64,000 nt of DNA from assembly GCA_027943335.1 (NCBI GenBank), contig BSBK01001304.1, positions 871,001 to 935,000 of the forward strand. The letters run 5' to 3'. The DNA is from Chamaecyparis obtusa (taxonomy: Eukaryota > Streptophyta > Pinopsida > Cupressales > Cupressaceae). Each line of letters begins with the position of its first letter. Positions within the stretch are counted from its first letter, which is position 1. The notes under the pieces were generated by a model. It searched no databases and was not told the DNA's origin. It worked only from the letters and a program-made list of their open reading frames with translations. Below are positions 48,201-59,609 of this stretch, piece by piece. A program made the translations under genes and the position numbers.

Positions 48201-51200
48201 TACTAACCTACTCTAAACATCCTATAAACCCATCACATCTTCCTACTCTCCACTTCCTAGCTTCCTAGGATTCTCCCTCTATCCACGTGCCCCTAGAAAA
48301 GTAGTCAACATCATAAGGTATGGGGCGCACTTTAAGGGAGTTGAAAAGGCCTCCAAAAGGGAGCACCAATATGGAGATAAAGGGGACAGCATTAAGTATG
48401 ACTTGGGACCCACTGAAATTTCAAAACCAAAGGATGATATTCAAGCCATAACCAGCGCATATACTAAGCAAAATATGGAGTCAAACTTGGGGAAGAGGTG
48501 TCAACAAGGGTTGGCACCCAATGAAGAGGCATGGGTTGTGGGGCCCAACCTCTTTTCAAACCAGCCCATACCCATGCTATGCAATGGTTTCTCATTTAAG
48601 ACAAGAGCTAGACAAGGCATTAATTTGCATTGAGACCATAAAGATTTATAACAAGGTGAGACTATAGTACTCTGCACCTTTTTTGGTGGAGTAAAGAGAG
48701 TGAATAAAATATTAAATATTTTATTGTTAGGAAAGATAGTATGTAAAATATATTGTTTTAAATGATTGTGGTAAGAGATTGTATGGGAATTCTTTTCCCA
48801 TACAATTTCCAGAGAGTTGAAAGCCAAATTTTCTTTGAAAATGAATTCTCCCATGTATGAGAACATTATTAACTTCCTTCACAACTATGATTAATATATC
48901 ATCATCATTTAATTAGTCTCCTTAATGCATAAGGAATTCTATAGACTTAAAATTGATAGTGTATCAATAAGGATTAAATATAGTTTGATTGCAAATCAAT
49001 TGAGATATCAACATAAATACTAATTTGTTCATTTCTTCATAGTTGTTTCATTACAATTTATAGGACTAAAAGAGTGATATGAATAATATATAGAGATTAT
49101 TTTCAATGATCATGACAATTAAATCATCTTATAGGAACTACAATATTCTTATATCAACCCAAATATGGAATCATAATGAAATTGTTACAATATTTAATCC
49201 ATCAATGTTGATAACTCATTTGCAAAGAAAGAGTATTTTCAACTATAAAGAGAGAGAGAGAGAGATCTTTTATAACGTATGCAAGAATTCATCATAAACA
49301 TTAAGGAATCCATTTCAATACATACAAAATTACATCAAATACAGTTACATCTTCATAGTTACAATAAAGCACTGCAAATTGCTAATACCACACAATGGAA
49401 GATCAAATAAATAATAGTCTCTCATCTATTTCATCTTCACATTAGCTCCAAGTAAAAAGCATTACAATCTCTTTTACAACAATAGAAGTCTAAATAAAAA
49501 GAGAGATTTCACAAAGGAATGAATGGGTTGTCTTCACACAACCACCCAAAAGATGAAAACCTCCATGATAGCTCCTCTTTGAGCTTCCACAAATCTGCAA
49601 ATATATACAAGGCAAAGGAAAGACCATGGGAGCTCACCTCCCATCCTAGGGCTCTCATGAGGCCACCCTCGAGCTTGGGGAAACCACATCAAATGGGATA
49701 CATACACTCAGACTCAAACACTTACAAGAAAACATTCATTAAACAAAACCCAAATTCCCTCAAGGTAATAACTAAGGAATTCCCAAAATTTCCTTTGTGG
49801 GGTGTGGGTGGACAACCCATGGAGACAACCATTGCATAATCATAAACAAGGCCACACATGGACCCAAATATCACAATTTCATAACAAGGCTCACATGGCC
49901 AATCTTCCCTCCTTATACCCCCAATGCCTCATGGGCTAAATGCAAGGTTACTTGGGGAAAATCACTCACCCAAGCTTCATCCTTCCCCACACATGGAGGA
50001 GACTCTACACATGGAGTTTCCTCCATTTCCCACACCCCCTCTTGATTGCTCTTCCCTCCCAAGGGTGAGTGAATCCAAGAGTAAACAACCCCAAATCCAA
50101 TTACAAGAAAAAACACAATACATGCTTGCTTTCACCATGAGCAACCATGGGGAGCTAAAACACAACAAATAAGAAATGCAAGCTTCCTCCATGACCAACC
50201 ATGGGGAGCCAAAGAAAAAATACACAACACATACAACTACTACAACAAAAATGAGAGAAATGAAGAGCAAGATCCTCCAACCTATGATCCAATGCAAAAT
50301 GATGAAGTTTTGAGCCTTCTCCTTCTTCTATCCCTAGCTTTCTCCTTCTCCAAGTTTAGTGGTCTCTAAAGGTAGAGAGTGGGTGAACAACCCAAACCCC
50401 TCTAAAAGTTCTACTAAAAAGGGACCCCCTACCAACTCTCCACAACCCTCATTAAGATGGTCCTAGGAAGTACTTCTGGGTCCATGATGCAAGTTGCAAT
50501 TTCGTTCAAGATTAAATGGCACTATTGGAGGGGACAAAAGGTCAAAATATGGCTTCTCCCATGATAAAATTACCCCTAACCTATTGGTACAAGGAATGGG
50601 CTACCTAAAAATTCATGAAACTACCCCCTAGGGTCCCATTTAACCCTCCAAAAACCATGGTTCAGTTTATGCACGAAAATGTAAGATATGACTTCACTTT
50701 GGGGTCCTATGACAAGTGGATGCACTTTAAATTCCCCCCCCGAGGAGGCTTCTAGAACTTTCTCTCACATTCCAACCACATGACATACCTTAGTTAACAT
50801 ATAACTCTAGTGTCAAGTGACAGTCACATAATTAACATCACCATTAAGGTATGTCCATAATATTACAACACTTAACATTCCTACACATACATTCACATTA
50901 TGGTTACAAATAAAACACTTCACAATGAGGCCCTGGTCTCTTCAATAGACGGGGCCTTGGCTTTACTATTAGCACATGCATTCAATGTGGTTTCCCCAAA
51001 TATTTCCATGGTCCTTCCACCTGGAAAACCTTAATGTAGCATTAGTAATTCAAGGAAGAAAACCATCACATATAAACATATAAGATGTAATATCCACACA
51101 TTATTCATAACTCAATTGCATACATGAAATCACACAACAAATAATGATCTTACACAATTCAATTGAACATTCAATCACATAGAATGAAATGTCATAATTC

Positions 51201-52577
51201 AATTGTCTGCACGTAATCATATAGGATTCAATAATCACACCAAATAAATTCAATTTTCATAACTCAATTCATACTTCAATTGCATATATAATTCATAATT
51301 TAATTTGCATAATTCAATTCATAGTTCGATTGAAATCAAGATCATCCATAATCTATCATCATCATAAGATAATCTTCAAGTTCTCAAAACATGAAGATAA
51401 TAATAAAGTCTAACATGATCAAATCCAAATCCACTAATCATGGATCCACATACAAATTCAACAAAATGTATAGTCTAACATGTTCATCATAACATAACAG
51501 TAAATCGAATGAGTCCAAGTATCTCGATTTTCCTTAGTATAATATTTAAGATAAATTGATGGTTCAACATCGGTAAGGGGTAACCATAACAGTCAGGTCC
51601 TATAAAATTCTTATCACAAGTATGATTAAATTTCCTAATCTAAGAAAATAAAATGCAGAATAATCCTATTAGTCTAGGATCTAACAATTCCTTGTTCAGG
51701 GTTCTAATAATATCACCAAAACATCACTATGGTATAATCATATAATACATCATCAAAACATTACTCATCCTCCTCATAGGAGTTACTAGAATCAACACAT
51801 TAGTATTAATTAAATCCAAGATAAACTTAAGACTTATCACATAACTAATTTGGCATTTACATCTTGACTTCTCGAATCAAATCCTTTCGACAAAAGTACT
51901 CAATGGAACCTTAATAGTCTAGCTGGATCTATGATCCACAGGGTAACATACTGCATCCAAGATTCACTTTCACAATTAATAACCTAGAGATATCACCTCT
52001 ATCATTGCGACACTTAGTTGATAGGTCCTGATATGAAGGTACAATATATAGGTCTATTCTGAGGTACAATTCTGTTAGGGATTTACTAATCATCCAGATA
52101 CTACAACACCTCTTAATCCTCCTACATCAAACTATCAAGGAAAAGGTGGAAATGGGGTGGGTCTTACAACTGATCAGGGATTAGTATATTCAGTTGAGTT
52201 CAATGCTTGATTGGCTCTTGTTTACTTCTTTCCATCTCCATACATCAACACATTTTCAAGTTTTAATTGTATTTGGTTGATAGTAGTAACACCCTATAGT
52301 AATGGAGAGTCAATGAATGTGAGGTTAGCATTTAGCACTTTCTTACTATTCAATCTGTTGTTTGGACCCAGTCTTTGGTGTGTGAAGTATAGTTTTCACT
52401 GGGTTAGGTGCACCTTCCTTGGTTTTGCAGAGCCAGAAGTGAAGAGGGCAGTTTTGTCCCTATAGTTGGTCCAGTTACCCTGAGATCCTTATACATTTTG
52501 GAACTAACCAATCCTAAAATCAACCTGACGGTATATTGGCAGCCTAAGAGCATAAGCATCCATTTTGAACACCAACA
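45270..52577 (+). mobile_element. 5' LTR of element C, split by solo LTR D
   Basis: Begins TGTTAGCATGTGC and ends GAACACCAACA. The parts 45270-47386 and 52174-52577 align with the 3' LTR without a gap at the D insertion site. Confidence 0.9.
47382..52173. mobile_element. Solo LTR D (47387-52168, 4782 bp) with TSD ACTGA
   Basis: Begins TGTAATGCCCAAAAG and ends GGGTGGGTCTTACA. ACTGA is present on both sides (47382-47386 and 52169-52173) and once in C's 3' LTR (GGCACTGATCAGGG, about 61720). There is no PBS, PPT, repeated end or coding region inside, so it is read as a solo LTR of unusual length rather than a complete element. Open frames at 48403-48633, 49519-50297 and elsewhere have no motifs. 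A related decayed sequence lies at 2880-4560. Direction of transcription is not known. Confidence 0.85.
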
Positions 52578-52580
52578 AGA

Positions 52581-52598
52581 TGACAACTCTACCGGGGA
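52581..52598 (+). promoter_or_regulatory. Decayed PBS of element C, tRNA-Arg type
   Basis: TGACAACTCTACCGGGGA starts three bases after the LTR. Compared with the tRNA-Arg PBS I recall for Ogre-type elements (TGGCGACTCTGCTGGGGA) it matches at 14 of 18 positions; three of the four changes are G to A. The tRNA assignment rests on memory of that family. Confidence 0.55.
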
Positions 52599-52826
52599 AG
52601 TATTACACAAGTCTATAGTAACCAGTAGGCCATCATTGAAAAAATAGGGTTATTCTTGTCCCTTGTCTTATAGTCTCATTTGGATATTTGTTAAGTGGTA
52701 TTGTAAGATTCTCAATATACTTGGGTGGTGACTCAAACATCTTTGCAACAGTGCTAGTCAGTAGATTTTTATCAAATGAGTTATAGAGGTACTAGGTCCT
52801 GGAGGAATGAACATCTTGAAAACATA

Positions 52827-54990
52827 ATGGAAGAAGGTATTCCAAGCACTTCCTAGCCTAGTCAGACAAGGGGAGGAAAGAAGAAAAGAAATATTTCTCA
52901 TACTTGGAGAAATAAAAAGGATACAAGACAAGAAACTCAAACCAAGCCTAGTCAAGAAGAAAATATTTTAGAATATGAAGAGGCTATTGATTTGGGATTG
53001 AACCAGTATGAGGATGAATTTCAAGTTGGAGATGATGAGTCTGAGACTACTCTCCTTGAATCAGAAGAGATCTTTGAGGAGTTCTATGAATTGGAAAGAA
53101 GAGTCCAAGAACAAGTTTCTATCATGCAATAAAGAGAAAAGGACAAAGAGGATAGAATAAGACAAGCAATGATAAGGGTTGATTAGCTAAAGAGGTAGTT
53201 GTTAGATTCAAAGGCAATTAATTTTGTCCCAGAGCCTAAAAGAGTAGAGGAAAAACCTATTGTGTATAAAACACATGAGATAACTAGGCCTAGAGATAAG
53301 GGAAAACAAAAAACTATTGGAGTGCAGATTAGTGAACAGATTCATGTGGAAAACCCATTAGATCAAGGGTTGAGATTATATACAAACCTTGAGAGGGCTA
53401 GAAAAGAGAAAGAAATGTGGGCTAAAGAACTAGAGAAGGTAGAGTTGGAGGCTACTGCTACAAAAATGAGGAAGAAGATTGATTTTCTCAAGCATACCTT
53501 AGGACCTTCAAATGTTGTTGCTTCTTTCTTGGGGCAAGGTGGAAATCATGGTAACCTTGCAGCTCAAACAAATGGTATTTTGGGTGCTACTAAAATTCCT
53601 AATGGTTCAAACACAAGGACATCTACATCTCAAGGAATGGATCTACCACATGGAGTTCCTGTTCATGAAAGGTACAAACAACTTATTTTTTTTGGTATTC
53701 CTGGTTATCCTAATGTTATTCCTAATGAAATTAGAAAGAAACTCCCTAAGTTTACTAGAAACAATGTAATTACATGTGAAGAACATCTAAAATTTTTTAT
53801 GGATGTAATAGATGATTATAATGTTGAGCCTGATGATGTTGTAATGAAGTTATTTGTACAATCTCTGACCAAGGATTCTAGGGATTGGTTTAGAGGATTG
53901 CCCCATGCTAGTATAGGATCTTGGAATGAATTTACGAATTGTTTCAAAGAGCATTATGGAGATAAAACAAATGAGGGTTTTATTTTGAATGAATTGAATA
54001 ACATAAAAAAAAATCAGAATGAAGAGGTCCTTGAATTTAATATAAGGTTCCAAAAGGCTATGCATAGACTACTGCAAGTTATCAGATTAGATGATAGGGT
54101 GTGTCTTGTGACATACTTAAATTCTTTTGATGCAAAGATGGGTTACCTCTTAAGGGATAAGAACCCTAGAAATCTTAGGGAGGCTTACAAGTTGGCTATC
54201 AACATAGAAAGTAATAGAATAATATCAAGAAAATTAGGGAGAAGAGATGATTATAGGCCTTAAGTGAAAAACAAGAAAGAAATAGGAAGGTCTGCTAATT
54301 TTAAGCCTAAGGAGGAGGACAATCTAAAGTAGATTCTAAGTGCTTTAAAGAGTCTAAATCCTGATGAAAAAAGAAACAATAAGGTTGCAACAAATGACAG
54401 ACAAGCTTCAAGTAATTTTAGCAGGAAACCAAGAATGTAGAATTACCCATACAATACTCAGTGGAAGGATGGCAAGCTCATTTTTCTAGTTAAAAAGGAT
54501 AGGCCTGATGATAGGATTCCTGATCCTTTGCAAATAAATTCAGTTAACTTGAATGATGATATCCCATGGTGTACTATTTTTCAGTCTCCTCATTGTCTAG
54601 AGCATTGTGTTATTGCTTTGAATTTACCTGATAACCAAGAACAAGATGAGAAATATGATAGGAGTGGTTGTGGAATGACTTCTTCACATGCATGGGATGA
54701 GGTTGACTCTACTGATGATGAGGAGGAAGAATTTGATGATGTTGGATGTGGTGCAGTGAAGTGTGAGGAACATGTTTCCTTAAGGAGACCCTCTGATGAG
54801 GAAATTGCACAAATCACTATAGACATGGTCACTCGAGCTAGGAGTAATTACAATTTGAGAAGCAGGATAGTTGGAGGCACAAGTGGTAAATTAGGTAGCA
54901 TGTTTATCAAGAATTCTGAAAGGAACACACAACAACATGAGGAAAAGGAAAAGGGTGCTGGTGTTGTCAGTCAGGTAAAAATAAAAAAAT
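52827..54990 (+). pseudogene. gag: Element C gag
   Basis: Frame from ATG 52827 to a frameshift in an A-run at about 54975-54990, broken by stops at 52854, 53130, 53184, 53196, 54261, 54330 and 54438 (five TAG, two TAA). The N-terminal third is acidic and coiled-coil-like (EEIFEEFYELERRVQEQVS; LERARKEKEMWAKELEK). The Ty3/gypsy capsid region follows at about 53680-54110: HLKFFMDVIDDYNVEPDD, DSRDWFRGLPHASIGSWNEF, EVLEFNIRFQKAMHRL. The C-terminal part is acidic with no CCHC knuckle seen. It sits 250 bp downstream of the 5' LTR, the usual gag position. Confidence 0.85.
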
Positions 54991-56448
54991 AAGAGTGGGC
55001 CTACTGCAATACCTAAGGGTAAAGTGAGGACATCAGAAGTAGCTATCCCCATACCTCAAAAGGAAGATGAATTTGTACAAAAGAGTAACTCTGACTTGAT
55101 TGTCCAAAAAGAGGATAAGGGTATCTTTGAGATTAAGGAAGATATGGGCAACCATTCTTATGTTCCCATTGATATGACTAAATTGCTTTCACAAATAACT
55201 GTCAAGGTTCCATTGTTAGAAATGATGAGAATAGAAGAGCACAAGGTCAAGGCCTTGGATTGGGTAAATGGTGCCTCTTCCATAAATGTCCAAGAAGTGA
55301 ACAGAGGTGACAAGCATGTGGCTACTTTAGATGACACACCTAACAGAAAAAATGAAGAAATTGTCTCTAAGATTCCGTAGAGGTATTTGGATGCAAACAT
55401 TGTAAATACTGCATCAGGGACAGTTGATCCTTTTTTCTTGCCCCTTATGATAAATGGAAAATTATTGAAGAATTGCATGATTGATTCTAGAGCATCAAAC
55501 ACTATCATGCCTACAAAGATCATGAATTCACTAGGACTAAAGGTTGATACACCTCATGGGAGATGCCAAGCTATGGACTCAAGAGAGGTGCCAGTTATTG
55601 GTACCATTAAGGCTTTGCCTTATAAATTAGCCGCATTTCCTGACAAACAATTAACTATGAGTGTTCTTGTAGTTGACATCCCCCATCAATATGGAATGTT
55701 GTTATCTAGAAAGTGGAGTGCCTTCATGGGAGGAAGTATTCAATGTGACTTTTCCTTTGCCACTTTTAGCATTGAAGGAGAAAGTGTGAAAGTATCAAGG
55801 GAAGCTAGAACTCCACATATGATTGAGGAGGATGAAGAGGACAATATGAATTGTTTTGTGGACACTGACATTAGTTCTTTCCAAGTTCAGGAGAGAGTGA
55901 TGCAAGAGAAGGTCAAGCCTATCTTTCTAGCTGATGATAAGAGTAACATGGTAGAAGATAATGTATTATGGACCCTATATTTTGATGGAGCAAGTTCAAA
56001 GGAAGATGCTAGAGCAGGAGTGCTATTGATATCCCCAAGTGGTAAGACTTTTAATTTTTCTTTCACTCTCTTGTTCCCTTGCACAAATAATGTTGCTGAA
56101 TATGAGGCCCTACTGATTGGTTTGAGACAAGCATCAAAACATGGGATCAAACATCTTAGGGTGATTGGTGACTCTAAGTTAATAGTTTCTTAGATTAGAT
56201 CAAAGTATGCATCAAAGAATCAAAGGCTAAAACAATATAGAAATGTTGTTTGGGATGAAATTGAAGGTTTCAGTGCCTTTGGTATTGATTGGGTGGATAG
56301 AATCCAAAACAAGATGGTTGACTTACTAGAAAACATAGCATTAAGGCTAGAGGATATTACCTTTGTAGGGATATCTAGGATTGAGTGCAAGTCTCAGCCT
56401 TCTATCCCAGACAATGTTGAGAATTGGTAGGTATTTTTTGATGATTAG
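54991..56448 (+). pseudogene. pol: Element C protease and upstream (archaeal-like) RNase H
   Basis: Shifted by a frameshift from gag, with stops at 55378, 56191, 56428 and 56446 (all TAG). The aspartic protease has CMIDSRASNTIMPTKIM (Asp at 55483), where the Gly of the usual D-S-G-A is Arg, so it would be inactive. An RNase H domain follows (about 55960-56330): LYFDGASSKEDARAGVLL (Asp 55984), NNVAEYEALLIGLRQA (Glu 56098), VIGDSKLIVS (Asp 56170) and a fourth Asp near 56320. All four acidic residues are kept. Its sequence is of the plant 'aRNH' type known from Tat-lineage gypsy elements, and it lies before RT rather than after it. A spacer to RT follows. Confidence 0.85.
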
Positions 56449-57578
56449 GATATACTAAGGGTTTGGAAATGTGAATCTCATTTTGATGGTCAAGAGATGG
56501 ATTTTAGCACTTTTGTTGACATCAAAAATGGAAAAGAGAATGTTCTTGGGAAGGAAGTTTTGCAATTAAGATCAAATAGGATCCCAAGGGGACTGGTTGC
56601 TCTTGAGAGGGCATTTGATGATAAAGAAAGGACTTGTTTTCCTAAATTTGTTGATAAGATAAATGATTTGGAGGAAATAAATTTAGAAGCAAGTCAAATA
56701 TCCAAAAATGTTTACATAGGTAAATGTTTATCCCAAAGAACTAGGAATAATCTGATTGATCTTCTCAAAAGATTCAGACATGTCTTTGCATGGTCTTATG
56801 ATGATTTGAAAGCCTATGGAGAAGATTTATTCCAGCATGAAATACCATTGAAGGAAGGCACTAAACCTTTTAGGTAGAAATTAAGGCCTATGAACCCTAC
56901 TTTGGCACCAAAAATGCAAGATGAACTTAAAAAGATGATGGATGCTGGCATTATTAAGTCTGTCAAACATTCTACTTGGGTGTCAAATTTGGTTCCGGTC
57001 AGGAAGAAGAATGGTGACATTAGGTTATGTGTTGATTTTAGGAATTTGAATGTCAATTCTTTGAAGGACAATTATGGTTTGCCAAATATGGAGAATATGC
57101 TACAAAAGGTTACTAGATTAGATTTAATGTCCATGATGGATGGTTTCTCTAGATATAATCAGGTCATGGTCAAGGAATTAGAACAATTTAAGACTGCATT
57201 CACTACCCCTTGGGGAACATATGTTTATGTTAGAATGCCTTTTGGTCTAACAAATGCAGGAACTACTTTTCAGAGAGCTATGGATGTAGCCTTTGTAGAC
57301 TTTATAAACAAATTTCTAGTGGTGTATCAAGATGATCTCATAGCATATTTAGATAAGGAAAGTCAACATTGTGAACATCTTGAGAAATTTTTTATTAGGG
57401 CCTTGGAGTATGGGATCTCTTTGAATCCAAACAAGTGTTCTTTTGGTGTTGTGGAAGGCAAGCTCTTAGGACATATTGTGTCCAAGGATGGAGTGAGAAT
57501 TGACCCTGAAAGGGTTATGGCTATAGATAAACTTCACCACCTAGAAATGTTAAAGGAATACAGTCTTTCTTTGGGTAG
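56449..57578 (+). pseudogene. pol: Element C reverse transcriptase
   Basis: Same frame as the RNase H, broken by TAG 56875-56877 (KPFR, stop, KLRPMNP) and ending in a frameshift near 57565. Motifs in order are VPVRKKNGDIRLCVDFRNLN, LDLMSMMDGFSRYNQV (first catalytic Asp), KTAFTTPWGTYVYVRMPFGL, TNAGTTFQRAMD, VVYQDDLIAYL (YQDD at 57325-57336, both Asp kept), then ISLNPNKCSFGVVEGKLLGH. This is a complete Ty3/gypsy RT. The preceding 400 bases (NRIPRGLVALERAFDDKE; HVFAWSYDDL) are the linker usually found before RT in this group. Confidence 0.9.
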
Positions 57579-59453
57579 GTAAATTTCCTAAGGAGATTTG
57601 TTACAAATTTTGCAGAAATCAGTATCCCTATCTCTAGGATATTGAAAAAGGAGGCAAGGATTGAGTGGAATGAAGAAGAAGATGAATCTTTCAGAAGTAT
57701 CAAAAGGGCCATCAGGGATGCTCCAGTTTTAAGGACACCTGATTATGGTAAGCCCATGTAGATATTTTCTTTTGCTTCTTATCATATAGTTGCAGCAGTT
57801 TTATTACAAAAGAATTCAGATGGATATGAACAACCCATATCATTTTTTAGTAAATCCTTACAAGCAGCAAAATTGAAATATGATATTACTGAGAAATAGG
57901 CTTATGCCTTTGTCAAAGTAGTCAAGGCTTTTAGATGTTATCTTGTAGGAGCTAAGGTGGTTGCTTATGTTCCTAGTGCTACAGTTAAGGATATATTGGT
58001 GCAACAAGAAGTTTTAGGAAAAAGATGTAGATGGATCAATAGGATCCAAGAATTTAATATTGATATCAAAATTACAAAATTGGTAAGAGGCTTAGGTCTT
58101 GCAAAGTTAATGGCACAAAGCAATTTAGTTGCAAATCATGTGAATGTGTTAGAAGATGAACAAATGCCATACATTTTTTATATGGATTATTGTGATTGGT
58201 AGAAAGATGTTATTGGCTACTTGCAAAAATTGGTCCTTCCCCCCGAGATGGATGAAAATAGAAGGAGAACTATCAAGTTGCAATCTGCAAGGTATGCCAT
58301 TATACATGGTAAGTTGTGGTGGAGAAGCAATGAAGGAGTATTGCTAAAATGCATAGACCATGAGAGGTGTGAGGCTATGTTAAAGGAAATGCACCAAGGT
58401 GTATGTGGAGGACATTATATGGAAAAGACCATAGCCCACAAGATCCTTAGGTCTGGATTTTGGTGGCCTACAATTTTTAAGGATACCCATCAATTTGTAA
58501 GAAAATGTGATGCATGTCAGAGATTTGCTGGAAAGTTGAAGTTTAATGGGAATTTACCACTCAGACCTTTTGCAGTTCAGGATCCATTCCAGAAGTGGGC
58601 TATTGACTTCATTGGAGAAATTCCAAATAAGTCTAGTGGTGGACATTCTTACATACTAGTGGCAATAGACTATTTTACTAAGTGGGTTGAAGCTATCCCC
58701 ACTAGAAAGGCTACTAGCAGAGTGGTGATAGATTTTATGATGCAAAAAATCCTTACCAGGTTTCATTGCCCAGAGGTAATTGTGGCTGATAATGCAATGT
58801 GTTTTAGATCACAAGAATTTAGTGATTTTTATCAGTAGTATGGGATACACATTTCATTTTCTTCTCCATATCATCCATAAGGAAATGGCCAAGCTGAGTC
58901 TAGTAATAAAAGTCTAATTAAGATTCTCAAGAGAGTGTTGGACAAAAATAAGAAAGCCTGGGACTCAAAGTTATGGTGGGCACTATGGGCTGATAGGGTA
59001 ACTATAAAGAGGGCCATAGGTTGTGCTCCATTTGATTTGGTATATGGAATAGGTGCTAGATTGCCTCAAAATAATCTATTGTAGATGTACAAATTTATCC
59101 AAGCATATGATGAAGACTTGAATGATGAAATGGGAGTAAGAATGGATGAATTGATCCAATTGGAAGAGGTAAGGAGGGATGCACATGAAAGAAATGAGGC
59201 ATTGCAGAGACAATGTAAGAATTTGTTTGATAGGACGGCCACCCAAAGAATTTTTGAAATTGATGACCTCATCTTGATGTGGAATGCAAGGTTGGAAGAT
59301 AAGGGGAAGCATGGAAAGTTTGATCCAATTTGGTTGGGCCCTTATCTTATTGAAAGCAAATGGGGGATAGATTCTTATGTTTTGAAAGATTTAACTGGTG
59401 GTACTTTGGAATTTCCTATTCATGGACAATTCCTAAAGTTTTACTTCTCCTGA
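57579..59453 (+). pseudogene. pol: Element C RT-linked RNase H and integrase
   Basis: Third frame, with stops at 57759, 57897, 58200, 58836, 58878 and 59082 (five TAG, one TAA). The RT-linked RNase H region spans 57579 to about 58110 (VNFLRRFVTNFAEIS, IFSFASYHIVAAVLLQ, ISFFSKSLQAAKLKYDITEK). Integrase follows: an HHCC zinc site (HQGVCGGHYMEK ... RKCDACQRF, about 58390-58525), catalytic core WAIDFIGEIP (Asp 58605), IVADNAMCF (Asp 58788) and GQAESSNKSL (Glu 58896), and a GPY/F motif (WLGPYLIES) near 59335 before the end at 59453. The DDE triad is intact, but the usual DNG reads DNA. Confidence 0.9.
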
Positions 59454-59609
59454 AGTATCTTTTCCATGAGCAGTAGTTTAGGTTTTCCCTTGTGCAATCA
59501 TTTGTTTTTTCTTTTTGTGTGTCAAAGTGTTGAGTTGGTCTGCTCTTCCAAGAGATTCTAGCTTGCTCATTATATCTACAGGAGATACACATCCCCAAGC
59601 ATGAGCCAC
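59454..59609 (+). other. 3' untranslated end of element C
   Basis: Short non-coding stretch between the pol stop and the 3' LTR. The bases before the LTR (CCCCAAGCATGAGCCAC) are not a polypurine tract, which is odd for an otherwise well-delimited element. Confidence 0.6.

Noticed and set aside
48403..50297. Several frames of 60-120 codons inside LTR D
   Set aside because: No motif, both strands equally open, and the sequence is bounded by proven LTR ends.
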